DNA of 5,518 nt from Alphaproteobacteria bacterium (GCA_018830415.1 JAHJSJ010000272.1:1-5518); one strand, 5' to 3'. Shown: positions 1 through 5,345, counted from the stretch's first letter. Notes: generated by a model from the sequence alone, not told the origin. Translations and numbers: made by a program.

Positions 1-10
1 AATGCTGTAA
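1..10 (+). CDS. 3' end of an upstream gene, probably of the suf operon (partial)
   Basis: Only the last codons are in the window: ATG CTG TAA, giving a protein ending in Met-Leu. The TAA shares its last base with the ATG of the next gene (TAATG), an arrangement typical of translationally coupled operon genes. In alphaproteobacteria the gene before sufA is often the DUF59 protein SufT. That identity is context only, because ten bases cannot show it. Confidence 0.35.
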
Positions 11-375
11 TGACCCAAACCACCACCACGAACCGTCCCGCGCCCAAGGCTGCGGTGATCCTCACCCCCGGTGCCGAGGCACGGATTGCCGATCTGATGG
101 CCAAGGCACCAGCCGACGCCATCGGGGTCAAACTGTCGACCCCGCGCCGGGGCTGTTCGGGCCTCGCCTATTCGGTCGATTACGTCACCACCGAAGCGAA
201 GTTTGACGAAAAGATCGTCACCCCCGGCGGCACCTTCTACATTGACGGCGCGAGCGTGCTTTACCTGATCGGCAGCATAATGGACTGGCGTGAGGATGAT
301 TTCACCGCCGGTTTCGTGTTCGAAAACCCCAACGCCAAGGGTGCCTGTGGCTGCGGTGAGAGTTTTATGGTATAA
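10..375 (+). CDS. sufA: A-type iron-sulfur cluster carrier, SufA/IscA/HesB family
   Basis: This 121-residue protein is a cytoplasmic A-type carrier that takes Fe-S clusters from the SUF scaffold and passes them to apo-proteins. The three family cysteines are present: Cys49 in RRGCSG, and Cys113 and Cys115 in the C-terminal ACGCGESF, with the usual 63-residue gap between the first two. The central GGTFYIDGASVLYLIGS and FVFENPNAKG stretches are also typical. Length is normal apart from a slightly extended Thr-rich N-terminus (residues 1-12). The ATG overlaps a TAA in another frame (TAATG) and no strong Shine-Dalgarno sequence is visible, so translation is probably coupled to the gene before it. 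Choosing SufA over IscA or ErpA rests on the usual alphaproteobacterial suf context, most of which lies outside the window. Family assignment is very sure; the symbol is less so. Confidence 0.92.
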   Translation: MTQTTTTNRPAPKAAVILTPGAEARIADLMAKAPADAIGVKLSTPRRGCSGLAYSVDYVTTEAKFDEKIVTPGGTFYIDGASVLYLIGSIMDWREDDFTAGFVFENPNAKGACGCGESFMV

Positions 376-376
376 T
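368..376 (+). promoter_or_regulatory. Possible extended -10 promoter element
   Basis: TGGTATAAT is a perfect extended -10 (TGnTATAAT). It spans the sufA stop codon and lies 7 bases before the ATG of the next gene. No good -35 is seen 16-18 bases upstream, which extended -10 promoters can do without. If used, transcription would start at about base 383, giving an essentially leaderless message for the small downstream gene, which has no Shine-Dalgarno sequence. It could be chance. Confidence 0.3.
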
Positions 377-383
377 CAACAAC

Positions 384-662
384 ATGGCTGAAGAAAAGCA
401 ATCGGAAAGCGGCGCTCTTGGCATAGTCGCGCGAGTCGTGGTGGGGCTTGGTCTTGCCGCTGTCGGTGCACTGGCTGCGCGCAACCGGCGCGCGAAACTG
501 GATAGGCGGCCCGGTTCGCGGTCGTTGAATGAGGTATTGCGCCAACGCCAGAACCCGCGTCGCAAGCCCCCCGAGTCCGGCCTTCCCGTCCCTGCGATCC
601 CGCCAAGCGGGCCGCTGCCAATGCAGGGCGGCGCTACCGCCCCGCTCGAATTCGACAGCTAG
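384..662 (+). CDS. Small hypothetical protein with one N-terminal membrane segment
   Basis: I do not recognise a family for this 92-residue protein. A short acidic/polar N-terminus (MAEEKQSESG) is followed by one hydrophobic stretch, about residues 11-32, rich in Gly, Ala and Val. Next comes a strongly basic segment (RNRRAKLDRR, about 33-42) and a Pro/Arg-rich, probably disordered tail. The basic flank suggests the tail is cytoplasmic. The gene begins 8 bases after sufA on the same strand, so it may be cotranscribed with the suf genes or use the TATAAT element in the sufA stop. Its third-position GC looks lower than in the neighbours. Two antisense frames across the same bases look like shadows. 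Reality is moderately supported by position and composition, but function is unknown. Confidence 0.55.
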   Translation: MAEEKQSESGALGIVARVVVGLGLAAVGALAARNRRAKLDRRPGSRSLNEVLRQRQNPRRKPPESGLPVPAIPPSGPLPMQGGATAPLEFDS

Positions 663-666
663 GCTC

Positions 667-1611
667 TCAGCCCTCGGCCGCCAAACGGGCGATCAGGCGG
701 CTTTCCAGCTCATCGACCTCGCCATCGGCGTCGATCATCTGTTCGAGCCATTTGCTCTCGTCATCGGTAACATGTTCGCCCGCTGCCGCCAGCGCGCCGT
801 AATCCGGGCCGGACAGGGGCTTTTTGCCGAACACCTTGCCGAAATGGTTCGCCACCTGCGGCGCTTCGCGTGCTACGCGGTCCATAAGCCGGCCGACGCT
901 GGCGCTGTTGTCGGCGATGAAGCCTTCCAGCTCCAGCTTGCGTTCGTGGCTGACCTGCGCGCTGGAAAGCGTGAAGCCCTTGATGTAATTGGCAACCCCG
1001 TCGATGAACAGATCATCCCACTCGGGCGAGTTTTCCTCGGCCAGGGTTTCATCCTTCAGCCGGAACAGCATTTCTGCGTCGAATCGCGTCACGGCGGCGG
1101 GGCCGTGGCCGCCGCTGGCGAAAATTACCCGGCGGATGATCCGGCATTCGGCCGCGCTGATATGGGTCGCGCTCAGCTGTCCGCCGCAGCGGGTCGCGCC
1201 GGTGCCGGTGATGACCGCACGCTCAACCTGATCGAGCACGTAATTCTTGAGCCGGTCGGGGGTATTCTCGGCGCGTTCGATGATGCGCACCAGCGTTTCC
1301 AGCTCGGCCATGCTTTCGACCACGCCATCGGAATCGATCTGGCGGATCAGCCAGGCGGCTTCATCATCGCTGCATTGCAGGCGCGGCGGGGCGGCGTTGA
1401 GCACGAATTCGCCGATCGCCTCGACAAAGAAATCGCACCATTCAGGGCTACGGTCGCGCAGCGAATTATTGAGCGCAAACAGCGCCTCAGCCTCGGCGCG
1501 GGTGATGATGCCATCGCCCCAACCTTCGCGGCGCAGGCTGATCAGCTCTTCTGACGTAACCTGCCCGTCAGCCGCAGCGCGCTGCGCGAAGTCGATGAAT
1601 TGCGTGGTCAT
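667..1611 (-). CDS. Uncharacterised 314-residue protein with an internally duplicated TerB/EF-hand-like module
   Basis: I cannot name a function. The protein lacks a signal peptide and membrane segments, so it should be cytoplasmic, and it is acidic and mostly helical. It contains two copies of one module. Copy 1 has ITRAEAEALFALN (about 36-48), SPEWCDFFVEAIGEFV (55-70) and DDEAAWLIRQIDSDGVVES (82-100). Copy 2 has VTRFDAEMLFRLK (174-186), SPEWDDLFIDGVANYI (195-210) and DDESKWLEQMIDADGEVDE (283-301). The second copy carries about 60 extra residues before its last block. The DGQVTSEEL, IDSDGVVES and IDADGEVDELE motifs resemble the acidic turns of TerB-like proteins and, loosely, EF-hand loops, so metal binding is possible but unproven. 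The ATG is preceded by GGGGA about 12 bases upstream. Its 3' end is 4 bases from the convergent small gene, leaving no room for a terminator. The lipoprotein gene ends 72 bases upstream on the same strand, so cotranscription is possible. Confidence 0.85.
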   Translation of the reverse strand: MTTQFIDFAQRAAADGQVTSEELISLRREGWGDGIITRAEAEALFALNNSLRDRSPEWCDFFVEAIGEFVLNAAPPRLQCSDDEAAWLIRQIDSDGVVESMAELETLVRIIERAENTPDRLKNYVLDQVERAVITGTGATRCGGQLSATHISAAECRIIRRVIFASGGHGPAAVTRFDAEMLFRLKDETLAEENSPEWDDLFIDGVANYIKGFTLSSAQVSHERKLELEGFIADNSASVGRLMDRVAREAPQVANHFGKVFGKKPLSGPDYGALAAAGEHVTDDESKWLEQMIDADGEVDELESRLIARLAAEG

Positions 1612-1621
1612 GGCGCAGTCA

Positions 1622-1685
1622 AATCCCCTAGATTGGCAATGCGCTATGCCACCAACAGGCTTAAGGCGGGGTTACCAAGGGGATT
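1622..1685. repeat. Inverted repeat in the gap before the 314-residue protein gene
   Basis: AATCCCCT (1622-1629) and AGGGGATT (1678-1685) are perfect 8-base inverted copies 48 bases apart. Inside them, TGGCA (1634-1638) and TGCCA (1647-1651) form a shorter dyad. The right arm overlaps the lipoprotein stop codon and the left arm contains the only Shine-Dalgarno-like GGGGA of the downstream gene, so pairing could mask that site. There is no U-run to suggest a classical terminator. Function is speculative. Confidence 0.3.
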
Positions 1686-2079
1686 ATCGGGTTTCCAGCT
1701 CACGGATGCAGGCACCTTGATCGACCGCCGCCCCGCCTTGGCGCAGCCGCGCATCGACATAGGTGGCGGTTGGCTCCGCCCCGGCGCTGAGGGGGTAGAG
1801 GAAGATATCGAGCACGCAGGATGGCCCGGCAAATTGCAGCTTGCGCGCGTCGCCCTCGGCAAGATCGATGCGCGGATTGCCGAACCGGCGGGTGAGCGCG
1901 CCTGCGGGCGATCCGATCACGCCCCCTAGCCCTTGTGCCGCCATCACCTGCGGCACCGCCACAATCGAACTGCGCGGCGCGGGGCGGTCTGCCGCAGGCC
2001 TGGCGCCGCCCACGCAGCCGGACAGCGCCAGCCCCAGTGCCCCCCAAAGCATGCTGAGAACAATGAAACGCCCGGTCAT
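1684..2079 (-). CDS. Small hypothetical lipoprotein
   Basis: The 131-residue product starts with a lipoprotein signal peptide: Arg4, a hydrophobic core at about residues 5-19, and a textbook lipobox LSGC with lipidated Cys22. Residue +2 is Val, not Asp, which by the E. coli rule would favour outer-membrane sorting. A Pro/Ala linker leads to a compact domain (about 55-130) with the blocks RRFGNPRIDLAEGDARKLQF and CVLDIFLYP. Two cysteines, Cys88 and Cys124, could form a disulfide in the periplasm. I recall similar unnamed lipoproteins in Sphingomonadales but know of no function. The ATG overlaps the stop of the EI24-like gene by one base (TAATG), which fixes the start and implies translational coupling. 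The same frame stays open far upstream inside the membrane-protein gene, but that part is a GC-rich shadow. Confidence 0.8.
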   Translation of the reverse strand: MTGRFIVLSMLWGALGLALSGCVGGARPAADRPAPRSSIVAVPQVMAAQGLGGVIGSPAGALTRRFGNPRIDLAEGDARKLQFAGPSCVLDIFLYPLSAGAEPTATYVDARLRQGGAAVDQGACIRELETR

Positions 2080-2765
2080 TACGCCGCGCCCGCCCGCTCC
2101 AGCCGCCGCAGCACCAGATGGGTTCCCGCCGCCGCGCCGATGACGGGGGCCACAAGGTTGAGCACAGGCACCAGCATCATTCCGGCAATCGCTGCGCCCA
2201 TCAGCAACCGCTCGCTCTTGCTCACCGGATTGCCGCGCTCGTCCCCGTCGCAATGGCGCAGCCACGCCATATCGGTCAGCTCGCGCCCCAGCAGCACCGC
2301 ATTGACCGCGAGGAACACCAGCGCCGGGCCGATTGCGGTGAACATCACCAGCCCCGCTACCGGCAGCGCCAGCGCGTTGTAACCCAGCGCCCTGCGCAGT
2401 CCGCGCAGCGAATTGGCCAGATCGCGGCGGAATGGCAGCGCGCACGCCGTGGCCGCCCGCGCCGGATAATGTCGCGCCTCGACCGCCGCCACGACCTCGT
2501 CGGCAAAGAACTGCAGCACCGCCAGGGCCACGATCCGGAACAGCAACCACACCGCGATCGGTACCAGCAGCAGCGCAAACAGCACGGCCCACCCCCCGTG
2601 CGCGCCCAGCCTCTCACCCAAAGCAGCAAGCCCGAAATAGAACCCCCCGCCCAGCCCTGCAAACAGCGCCAGCGTGATTGCGATGCTCTTGACCGCCACC
2701 ATTACCACGGCGCGGTCGGCAAGCTGGCCAATGGCTTTTGCAAGAGCGGCAGGAACAGCGGACAT
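2079..2765 (-). CDS. EI24/CysZ-like four-helix integral membrane protein
   Basis: This 228-residue inner-membrane protein belongs by pattern to the EI24 domain family, which includes the sulfate transporter CysZ. Four hydrophobic regions are visible at about 26-48, 57-85, 130-157 and 187-214. Family-type blocks are FFADEVVAAVEARHYP (86-101) before the central loop, GRELTDMAWLRH (160-171), and LNLVAPVIGAAAGTHLV (202-218) in the last helix. I chose the ATG at 2765 over an in-frame GTG at 2822, because the extra 19 residues are basic and unlike the family. No Shine-Dalgarno sequence precedes the ATG, and a possible promoter lies so close that the message may be leaderless. It is the first gene of a pair with the lipoprotein. 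No cys genes are adjacent, so a sulfate-transport role is not supported by context. Substrate is unknown. Confidence 0.85.
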   Translation of the reverse strand: MSAVPAALAKAIGQLADRAVVMVAVKSIAITLALFAGLGGGFYFGLAALGERLGAHGGWAVLFALLLVPIAVWLLFRIVALAVLQFFADEVVAAVEARHYPARAATACALPFRRDLANSLRGLRRALGYNALALPVAGLVMFTAIGPALVFLAVNAVLLGRELTDMAWLRHCDGDERGNPVSKSERLLMGAAIAGMMLVPVLNLVAPVIGAAAGTHLVLRRLERAGAA

Positions 2766-2772
2766 GGGGCGG

Positions 2773-2801
2773 GAAATGCGGGCAGCGCCGCGCGAAGTCA
2801 A
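2773..2801 (-). promoter_or_regulatory. Possible promoter for the EI24-like/lipoprotein pair
   Basis: On the minus strand TTGACT (2801-2796) is a 5/6 match to the -35 consensus. Seventeen bases on is CATTTC (2778-2773), a poor -10. The implied start, near 2766, is right at the ATG, which fits the missing Shine-Dalgarno sequence. The weak -10 keeps confidence low. Confidence 0.3.
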
Positions 2802-2829
2802 CGCGTGCGAACAGCGCCGCACACAGGTC

Positions 2830-2858
2830 TTGGCGCGGGCCCAGAAGGCGGCTAGGCG
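2830..2858 (+). promoter_or_regulatory. Candidate promoter for the PfkB-family kinase
   Basis: TTGGCGC (2830-2836), 14 bases, then GCTAGGCG (2851-2858). This resembles the alphaproteobacterial (Caulobacter) housekeeping promoter TTGACGS-N10-14-GCTANAWC, with 6 of 7 matches in the -35 block and the GCTA core in the -10. The implied leader is about 25 bases long and contains the AAGGA ribosome binding site. Confidence 0.4.
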
Positions 2859-2875
2859 GCGCGCAAGCGCTATTG

Positions 2876-2880
2876 AAGGA
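2876..2880 (+). promoter_or_regulatory. Ribosome binding site that decides a GTG start
   Basis: AAGGA lies 7 bases before GTG at 2888. The open frame reaches back to 2738, but only the GTG has a well-placed Shine-Dalgarno sequence and gives the normal family N-terminus. Confidence 0.75.
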
Positions 2881-2887
2881 ACTTGCC

Positions 2888-3889
2888 GTGTCCGAAACCA
2901 CCCCGCCCCGTTATGATGTGATCGCCATCGGCAATGCCGTGGTCGATGTGATTGCCTCGTGCGAGGAGGAGCTGATCGACGAACTCCAGCTCAATCGCGG
3001 CGGCATGACCCTGATCGACGAAGCGCGCGCTGCCGAACTTTACGAAGCGATGCCGCCTGCGCGCGAATTGTCGGGCGGGTCTGCGGCCAACACGCTCGCC
3101 GGGCTGGCATCGCTCGGCCTGCAATGCGCCTTCATCGGTCAGGTAGCCGACGACCAGCTGGGCACGGTGTTCCGCCACGATATGCGCGCCACCGGGATCG
3201 ATTTCGACACTCCGGCGCGTGAGGGCGAGCCGGCGACGGGCCGTGTGCTGATCTTCGTCACTCCCGATGGCGAGCGGACGATGAACACCTTCCTTGGTGC
3301 CGGGCAATACCTCCCCGCCGCGGCGCTGGACGAGGAACTGATCGCCAGCGGCGCGATCCTTTATCTCGAAGGCTACCTGTGGGATCCCGAAGAACCCCGC
3401 CGGGCGATGCGCCGCGCAATCGAAGTCGCGCGCGGGGCTGGCCGCAAGATCGCCTTTACCGCTTCGGAAAGCTTCGTGATCGACCGTCACGGCGACGATT
3501 TCCGCGCCATGATCGAAGACGGGGTGATCGACATCCTGTTCGTCAACGAAAGCGAACTTGCCACCCTGACCGGCGAAGCGGACTTTGAAGCGGGCCTTGC
3601 GCTTGTCGCGGGCAAGGTGCCGGTGCTTGTCGCCACCCGCAGCGAAAAGGGCGCGGTCGCCATCGCCCACGGAGAGCGCGCCGAAGTCGCCGCCGTGCCG
3701 GTCATCAAGGTCATCGACACCACCGGCGCGGGCGATCAGTTCGCAGCCGGTTTCCTGTCCGGCTACGTCAAGAGCGAGCCGCTGACCCGCTGCCTGAAAC
3801 GCGGAGCAATCGCCGCATCGGAATGCATCGCGCACTACGGCCCGCGCCCCGAAGCGGACATGATCGCGCTGATGGCAGAACGGCTTTAG
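2888..3889 (+). CDS. PfkB-family carbohydrate/nucleoside kinase, adenosine kinase type
   Basis: This 333-residue protein is a cytoplasmic kinase of the ribokinase/PfkB family that transfers the ATP gamma-phosphate to a sugar or nucleoside hydroxyl. The order of motifs is canonical: YDVIAIGNAVVDVI at the N-terminus (9-22), GGSAANTLAGLASLG (63-77, PfkB signature 1), the NxxE motif as NESE (220-223, Mg/phosphate), and DTTGAGDQFAAGF (277-289, signature 2). The last holds the GAGD anion hole and catalytic Asp283. Length is typical. Alphaproteobacterial relatives are usually annotated adenosine kinase, but family members also act on other nucleosides and sugars, so the substrate is inferred. The GTG start is chosen from AAGGA 7 bases upstream. 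It is transcribed divergently from the EI24-like gene and ends 6 bases from a convergent minus-strand gene. Family is very sure, substrate moderately so. Confidence 0.92.
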   Translation: MSETTPPRYDVIAIGNAVVDVIASCEEELIDELQLNRGGMTLIDEARAAELYEAMPPARELSGGSAANTLAGLASLGLQCAFIGQVADDQLGTVFRHDMRATGIDFDTPAREGEPATGRVLIFVTPDGERTMNTFLGAGQYLPAAALDEELIASGAILYLEGYLWDPEEPRRAMRRAIEVARGAGRKIAFTASESFVIDRHGDDFRAMIEDGVIDILFVNESELATLTGEADFEAGLALVAGKVPVLVATRSEKGAVAIAHGERAEVAAVPVIKVIDTTGAGDQFAAGFLSGYVKSEPLTRCLKRGAIAASECIAHYGPRPEADMIALMAERL

Positions 3890-3895
3890 ACCCGC

Positions 3896-4714
3896 TCAGG
3901 CTGGCTGCGCGGCGCGTTTGCGCGGTGCTTTGCCTGCCTCCCAGCCAAACCACGCAGCCGCTGCGCCAAGGGCAACCCCGGTCGCCATCGTCAGTGGCTC
4001 TGGGATGGTGGTGTAGGCCGCGAAAATGTCCTCAAGTATCGGGATAGAAGGCGCGAACCACGTCAACACGGCCTGCAGAGCCATGAAGAAGCTTGCCACC
4101 AGCCACGGAGCGCCGTGCTTGCGATCCATCCGGTAGAGCGCCAGGGCGAACAGGATCGCCAGACCATCGGAAATGGCGATGACATCCAGCACGGCATGCG
4201 GCCCTTCGCTGCCGATGAAATTCCAGGCCGGGAATAACAGATCCATGAAACGGCTGAACGGGGATTCAAACAGGATAAGCGGCGTTGCCAGCATATAACC
4301 GGCATGGAGCCGGACATTGCGGCGGTGCTTCAAGGCAAGGTAGAAAAGCGTGACATAGGCCGCAATCGCCACGACCATCGCGGTTCCGAAGGCGGGCGCG
4401 ATATAATCATGAAACGGGCTCGATCCCGCGGAATAAGCGCGCGCCGAAACGTTGATGATCATCACAAAGCCGAGGATGAGAAAGGGGAAAAGCGCAAAGC
4501 TCGCCAACCCCATCTGCTTGTGCAGGCCATTCTGACGGCGGTGGATCGTCACATGCTGCGCGATCAGCAGCAGCAGCCATGCCATCGACGAGATTGCATG
4601 GACATGAAACGCCGTCGGCACCCCTCCGGCGACGGAAAAATAGCTGGCCCAGAAGCCAACGACGATTACGAGCAAAACAAAGCCGACAAAATAATGTGCG
4701 TTGCGATATGGCAT
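3896..4714 (-). CDS. Uncharacterised histidine-rich multi-pass membrane protein
   Basis: I do not recognise a named family for this 272-residue protein. About eight hydrophobic segments are visible, near residues 8-28, 36-58, 68-89, 105-128, 136-150, 175-195, 202-222 and 240-258. The C-terminus is basic (KAPRKRAAQPA), suggesting a cytoplasmic end. The striking feature is histidine at helix ends: HVHAISSMAW (His37, His39), QHVTIHRRQNGLHKQMG (His54, His58, His65), and His130 with NVRLHAGYM (His137). Such spacing resembles haem or copper sites in membrane cytochromes, but cofactor binding is inference only. The ATG at 4714 has an AAGGGGGG ribosome site 5 bases upstream; an open extension to 4924 is a shadow of the cytochrome gene. 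The gene lies 86 bases downstream of the cytochrome c lipoprotein on the same strand, with a palindrome between them, so the products may work in one redox process. Confidence 0.85.
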   Translation of the reverse strand: MPYRNAHYFVGFVLLVIVVGFWASYFSVAGGVPTAFHVHAISSMAWLLLLIAQHVTIHRRQNGLHKQMGLASFALFPFLILGFVMIINVSARAYSAGSSPFHDYIAPAFGTAMVVAIAAYVTLFYLALKHRRNVRLHAGYMLATPLILFESPFSRFMDLLFPAWNFIGSEGPHAVLDVIAISDGLAILFALALYRMDRKHGAPWLVASFFMALQAVLTWFAPSIPILEDIFAAYTTIPEPLTMATGVALGAAAAWFGWEAGKAPRKRAAQPA

Positions 4715-4719
4715 CGAGA

Positions 4720-4727
4720 CCCCCCTT
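4720..4727 (-). promoter_or_regulatory. Ribosome binding site of the histidine-rich membrane protein
   Basis: AAGGGGGG on the minus strand ends 5 bases before ATG at 4714. It selects this start over earlier in-frame codons. Confidence 0.7.
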
Positions 4728-4751
4728 CTCGAATGCGACCGCGAGGGCGGG

Positions 4752-4776
4752 TAGCACATTTTGCCATGCGTGACAA
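4752..4776 (-). promoter_or_regulatory. Possible promoter of the histidine-rich membrane protein gene
   Basis: On the minus strand TTGTCAC (4776-4770) is followed after 14 bases by GCTA (4755-4752), the core spacing of the Caulobacter-type promoter. The -35 differs from TTGACG at two positions and the rest of the -10 is a poor match. If real, its -35 lies inside the palindrome at 4759-4778, so a bound protein would block it. Confidence 0.28.
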
Positions 4777-4778
4777 AA
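4759..4778. promoter_or_regulatory. Operator-like palindrome upstream of the membrane protein gene
   Basis: TTTTGCCA (4759-4766) and TGACAAAA (4771-4778) are inverted copies matching at 7 of 8 positions around the spacer TGCG. Partial pairing continues outward, with GCGGG and CACAT on the left facing CCCGC and ATGTG on the right (4747-4789). It is AT-rich in a GC-rich genome and sits 45 bases before the start codon. No U-run follows on the minus strand, so an operator is more likely than a terminator. The binding protein is unknown. Confidence 0.45.
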
Positions 4779-4800
4779 TATGTGCCCGCCAATGGCAGGC

Positions 4801-5193
4801 CTATTCGTCGGGCACGTATCCGGCGTGGCGCAATGTCACCATATAGCGGGCGATCTGATCGATCTGCGGGCGGGTGAGGGTGAAGTCCATGTCCTCGGGG
4901 TAATTGTGCGCCTCGGCCAGCCAATTGCCTAGCGACTTTTCGGACAGCCCGCGCCGGTTGGCGATCGCGGCAAAGCTGGGCGATTGCGGATTGGGCGAGA
5001 GGAACGGCGGCTCAACCGCATGGCACCCGCCGCAGGCCGCCTCGACGAACGCAGGCGCGCGGGTATCGGACGAGGGTGATGTCGGTTTGCCCAGCATCGG
5101 CGGCGGATTGTCGGTGCCGGACGTCTGGCAGGCGGAAAGCGCCAAGAGCGGGGCGGCGAGGAGGGCGATGGCGCGGAAGGGGGTGTCGGTCAT
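4801..5193 (-). CDS. Mono-haem cytochrome c lipoprotein
   Basis: The 130-residue precursor has a lipoprotein signal peptide (Arg7, hydrophobic core about 8-20, lipobox LSAC with Cys22). A flexible Pro/Ser/Thr linker follows, then a class I-like cytochrome c domain (about 46-125). The haem motif is CGGCH (54-58), with His58 as proximal ligand. Met102 in HNYPEDMDF is the likely second ligand and Met119 is an alternative. The blocks SPNPQSPSFAAIANRRGL and IDQIARYMVTLR are typical of a common alphaproteobacterial small cytochrome c family. It would be anchored to a membrane and shuttle electrons in the periplasm; its partners are unknown. The ATG at 5193 is preferred because it gives an intact signal peptide; an in-frame GTG at 5265 adds an unsuitable polar extension. 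An FNR/FixK-type box lies upstream. The histidine-rich membrane protein is the next gene downstream. Confidence 0.92.
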   Translation of the reverse strand: MTDTPFRAIALLAAPLLALSACQTSGTDNPPPMLGKPTSPSSDTRAPAFVEAACGGCHAVEPPFLSPNPQSPSFAAIANRRGLSEKSLGNWLAEAHNYPEDMDFTLTRPQIDQIARYMVTLRHAGYVPDE

Positions 5194-5199
5194 GGTGCT

Positions 5200-5205
5200 A
5201 CTATG
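5200..5205 (-). promoter_or_regulatory. Candidate -10 of the cytochrome c gene
   Basis: CATAGT on the minus strand matches TATAAT at 4 of 6 positions. It sits where a class II FNR-type promoter would place its -10 if the box at 5228-5241 is centred at -41.5. The implied transcript starts at the A of the ATG (leaderless). The nearest Shine-Dalgarno-like AAGG is 14 bases from the ATG, which is long. Confidence 0.35.
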
Positions 5206-5227
5206 CGCCTTTCGCGCCGCCCTGTCC

Positions 5228-5241
5228 TTGATCGTGGTCAA
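5228..5241. promoter_or_regulatory. FNR/FixK-type binding site upstream of cytochrome c
   Basis: TTGAT-CGTG-GTCAA on the plus strand reads TTGAC-CACG-ATCAA on the minus strand. Both orientations fit the TTGAY-N4-RTCAA consensus of FNR, FnrL and FixK regulators. It lies 34 bases upstream of the cytochrome c start codon. Genes for small c-type cytochromes are classical targets of these oxygen-responsive regulators in alphaproteobacteria. No regulator gene is in the window, so the binding protein is inferred. Confidence 0.55.
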
Positions 5242-5345
5242 TTTTGTCACAAGCCCTCCCAACACGAAGCCGGTCGGATGGCCGCTTTCGGGGAGAGGTG
5301 TTATGAGGGCGAATGACCGGGAGTGGGTGGATTTTTGCCGTCCGT

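Noticed and set aside
529..1554. A 341-codon open frame on the plus strand
   Set aside because: It lies antisense to the 314-residue gene, whose product has a coherent duplicated architecture. The plus-strand translation has no recognisable motif, and long antisense frames are common in GC-rich DNA.
1684..2592. Full-length 302-codon reading of the lipoprotein frame
   Set aside because: The upstream 170 codons overlap the EI24-like gene in another frame and give a Gly/Ala/Arg-rich low-complexity translation. The lipobox-bearing start at 2079 is clearly right.
2870..3835. A 321-codon minus-strand frame opposite the kinase gene
   Set aside because: The plus-strand product carries all PfkB motifs. 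The antisense reading is an artefact of strong third-position GC bias.
4715..4924. N-terminal extension of the histidine-rich membrane protein
   Set aside because: It overlaps the 3' end of the cytochrome c gene out of frame and lacks a ribosome site. The ATG at 4714 has AAGGGGGG at good spacing.
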